From NCBI GenBank assembly GCA_019359745.1, contig JAHHGT010000005.1, positions 1 through 64,000 on the forward strand: a stretch of DNA of 64,000 nt. Reading direction: 5' to 3'. Positions 63,198 to 64,000 of the stretch are shown here, piece after piece (positions within the stretch are counted from its first letter, which is position 1; each line of letters opens with the position of its first letter). Source of the DNA: Aphanothece saxicola GSE-SYN-MK-01-06B (lineage in GTDB: Bacteria; Cyanobacteriota; Cyanobacteriia; PCC-6307; Cyanobiaceae). The notes beneath the pieces are model-generated. The model had not been told where the DNA came from and ran no database searches. It saw only the letters and a list, made by a program, of their open reading frames with translations. The position numbers and the translations under genes were made by a program.

Positions 63198-63569
63198 ATG
63201 ATCGACAGCACGACCGAGGTGAAGGAGACCACGCAGGACGACGCCACCACCAGCGCCGCAGAGGTGGATTTCACCGAGCGCTACAGCGAAGTGATTGGCA
63301 AGGTCAACGAAACCCTCGACAAGGTGGACTGGAGCCAGGTGGGCCGCATCGGCAAGGCCTCCGGTGTGCTGCTGGCCGTGATCGTGGCCCAGATCCTGAT
63401 CAAGGGCGTGCTCGACACCATCAACCTGCTGCCGATCGTGCCGGGCCTGCTGGAACTGCTGGGACTGGTGGTGGTGGGCAACTGGAGCTGGAACAACCTC
63501 ACCACGGGTGAAAAGCGCTCGGCCGTGATGGCCAAGCTCCAGACCCTGCGCAAGGAATACCTGAGCTGA
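63198..63569 (+). CDS. CAAD-domain / CurT-like thylakoid protein
   Basis: 123 residues: an acidic N-terminus (1-35), an amphipathic helix (YSEVIGKVNETLDKVDWSQV), two closely spaced membrane helices (ASGVLLAVIVAQILIKGVLD, LLPIVPGLLELLGLVVVGNW) and a C-terminal helix. This is the CAAD domain first seen appended to cyanobacterial aminoacyl-tRNA synthetases and shared with CURT1/CurT proteins that bend thylakoid membranes. Membrane curvature is the likely role. Confidence 0.83.
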   Translation: MIDSTTEVKETTQDDATTSAAEVDFTERYSEVIGKVNETLDKVDWSQVGRIGKASGVLLAVIVAQILIKGVLDTINLLPIVPGLLELLGLVVVGNWSWNNLTTGEKRSAVMAKLQTLRKEYLS

Positions 63570-63578
63570 GCCGACGCT

Positions 63579-64000
63579 TCATCTTCCCTTCTCCTGGGCC
63601 GTTCCACGGCTCAGGAGATTATCAATGCGTGCCTGGCACTGGCCCAGGTAGGAGCCGCCGAAAAGGTTGGCGTGGTTGAGAAGGTGATAGAGGTTGTAAA
63701 GGTCGCAGCGGAAGCGGTGGCCGGCCGGTAGGGGCCAGGTCTCGGCGTAGCCCGAAAAGAACGCCTCGGGAAAGCCACCGAACAGTCCTGCCATGGCAAG
63801 GTCCACCTCCCGGTCGCCCCGGTAAACGGCCGGATCGAAGAGTGCTCCCTGGCCGCCGGCACTGATGGCGGCGTTGCCGCTCCAGAGATCGCCGTGGACC
63901 AGGCAGGGATCGGGCTGGTGATCCGCCAGCCAGTCGCCGGCGCGCTCCAACAGGCCCTGGGCCTGCCTCAGGGGGGTGCCATGGCGGGCCAGGTGCTCCA
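63579..64000 (-). CDS. Fructosamine kinase family protein (5' part beyond window)
   Basis: C-terminal part of a fructosamine-3-kinase / aminoglycoside phosphotransferase-fold protein; the gene runs past position 64000. PCLVHGDLWSGNAAISAGGQ carries the catalytic HGDLWSGN, ALFDPAVYRGDREVDLAMAG the metal-binding Asp region, and FRCDLYNLYHLLNHANLFGG the family C-terminus. Such kinases phosphorylate ketosamines on glycated proteins and so allow repair. Confidence 0.9.
   Translation of the reverse strand, partial: EHLARHGTPLRQAQGLLERAGDWLADHQPDPCLVHGDLWSGNAAISAGGQGALFDPAVYRGDREVDLAMAGLFGGFPEAFFSGYAETWPLPAGHRFRCDLYNLYHLLNHANLFGGSYLGQCQARIDNLLSRGTAQEKGR

Overview
The window is chromosomal DNA from a GC-rich, phycocyanin-bearing picocyanobacterium of the Synechococcus/Cyanobium type. 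The evidence is a set of photosynthesis genes in picocyanobacterial order (petB-petD, psbM, psbB-psbT, psaD), a complete phycocyanin rod locus (cpcC, cpcD, two cpcBA copies, a second cpcC, cpcE, cpcF, plus cpcT) with no phycoerythrin genes seen, and cyanobacterium-specific forms such as the PanC-cytidylate kinase fusion, the cyanobacterial GshA and a CAAD-domain protein. A freshwater or brackish green-pigmented Cyanobium-like strain is the best guess; this is inference, not a database result.

Layout. 0.4-8.8 kb: petD-petB on the minus strand, divergent ctpA-HD hydrolase-minC, then a minus-strand block (phospholipase-D-like protein and a split chromate transporter) lying between minC and minD-minE, then a small LuxR-type HTH protein and tRNA-Thr. 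8.87-10.5 kb: a gene-poor stretch bounded by the 3' end of tRNA-Thr and a decayed second copy of it, holding two unrecognised small genes and a 10-bp tandem repeat. 10.6-16.6 kb: mostly minus-strand housekeeping (UPF0016 transporter, tsaC, prmC, dprA, a thioesterase, ferredoxin, psbM), with a LexA-box-like palindrome in front of dprA. 16.8-24.9 kb: psbB-psbT, nrdR, rpsA, a HAD phosphatase, metK, an FGGY sugar kinase, a DUF2470 protein and a ComF-like phosphoribosyltransferase that lacks a normal start codon.

24.9-33.2 kb is the phycobilisome region: cpcT, then cpcC-cpcD, cpcB1A1, cpcC2, cpcB2A2, cpcE-cpcF. The two cpcBA units form a direct repeat of about 1.14 kb in which I found one mismatch. 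Structural subunits, rod linkers and chromophore lyases for a complete phycocyanin rod are together, with hairpin terminators after cpcD, each cpcA and cpcC2.

33.2-46 kb: low-molecular-weight phosphatase, panC/cmk, rlpA, purM, aldo/keto reductase, several small unknown proteins, a methyltransferase, tRNA-Cys, an LpxB-like protein, RNase D, a CCB1-like cytochrome b6f assembly factor, an amidase-like exported protein and hemF. 46-56.7 kb: a plus-strand run mrp, rodA, a histidine-kinase-like protein with a degenerate ATPase domain, psaD, trpE, gshA, ppc and a GNAT-like protein. 56.7-64 kb: tRNA-Arg, recF (also without a normal start codon), speD, larE-like, a tandem CobO-type adenosyltransferase, a K+-channel-like protein, MoeB-rhodanese, a JAMM protease, a CAAD/CurT-like thylakoid protein and a truncated fructosamine-kinase-family gene.

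Most of the window is ordinary core genome. The places most worth a second look are the tRNA-Thr island with its two orphan small genes, the split min cluster, the LexA-like box at dprA, the two genes lacking canonical starts, the pseudokinase next to rodA, and the near-identical cpcBA repeat.
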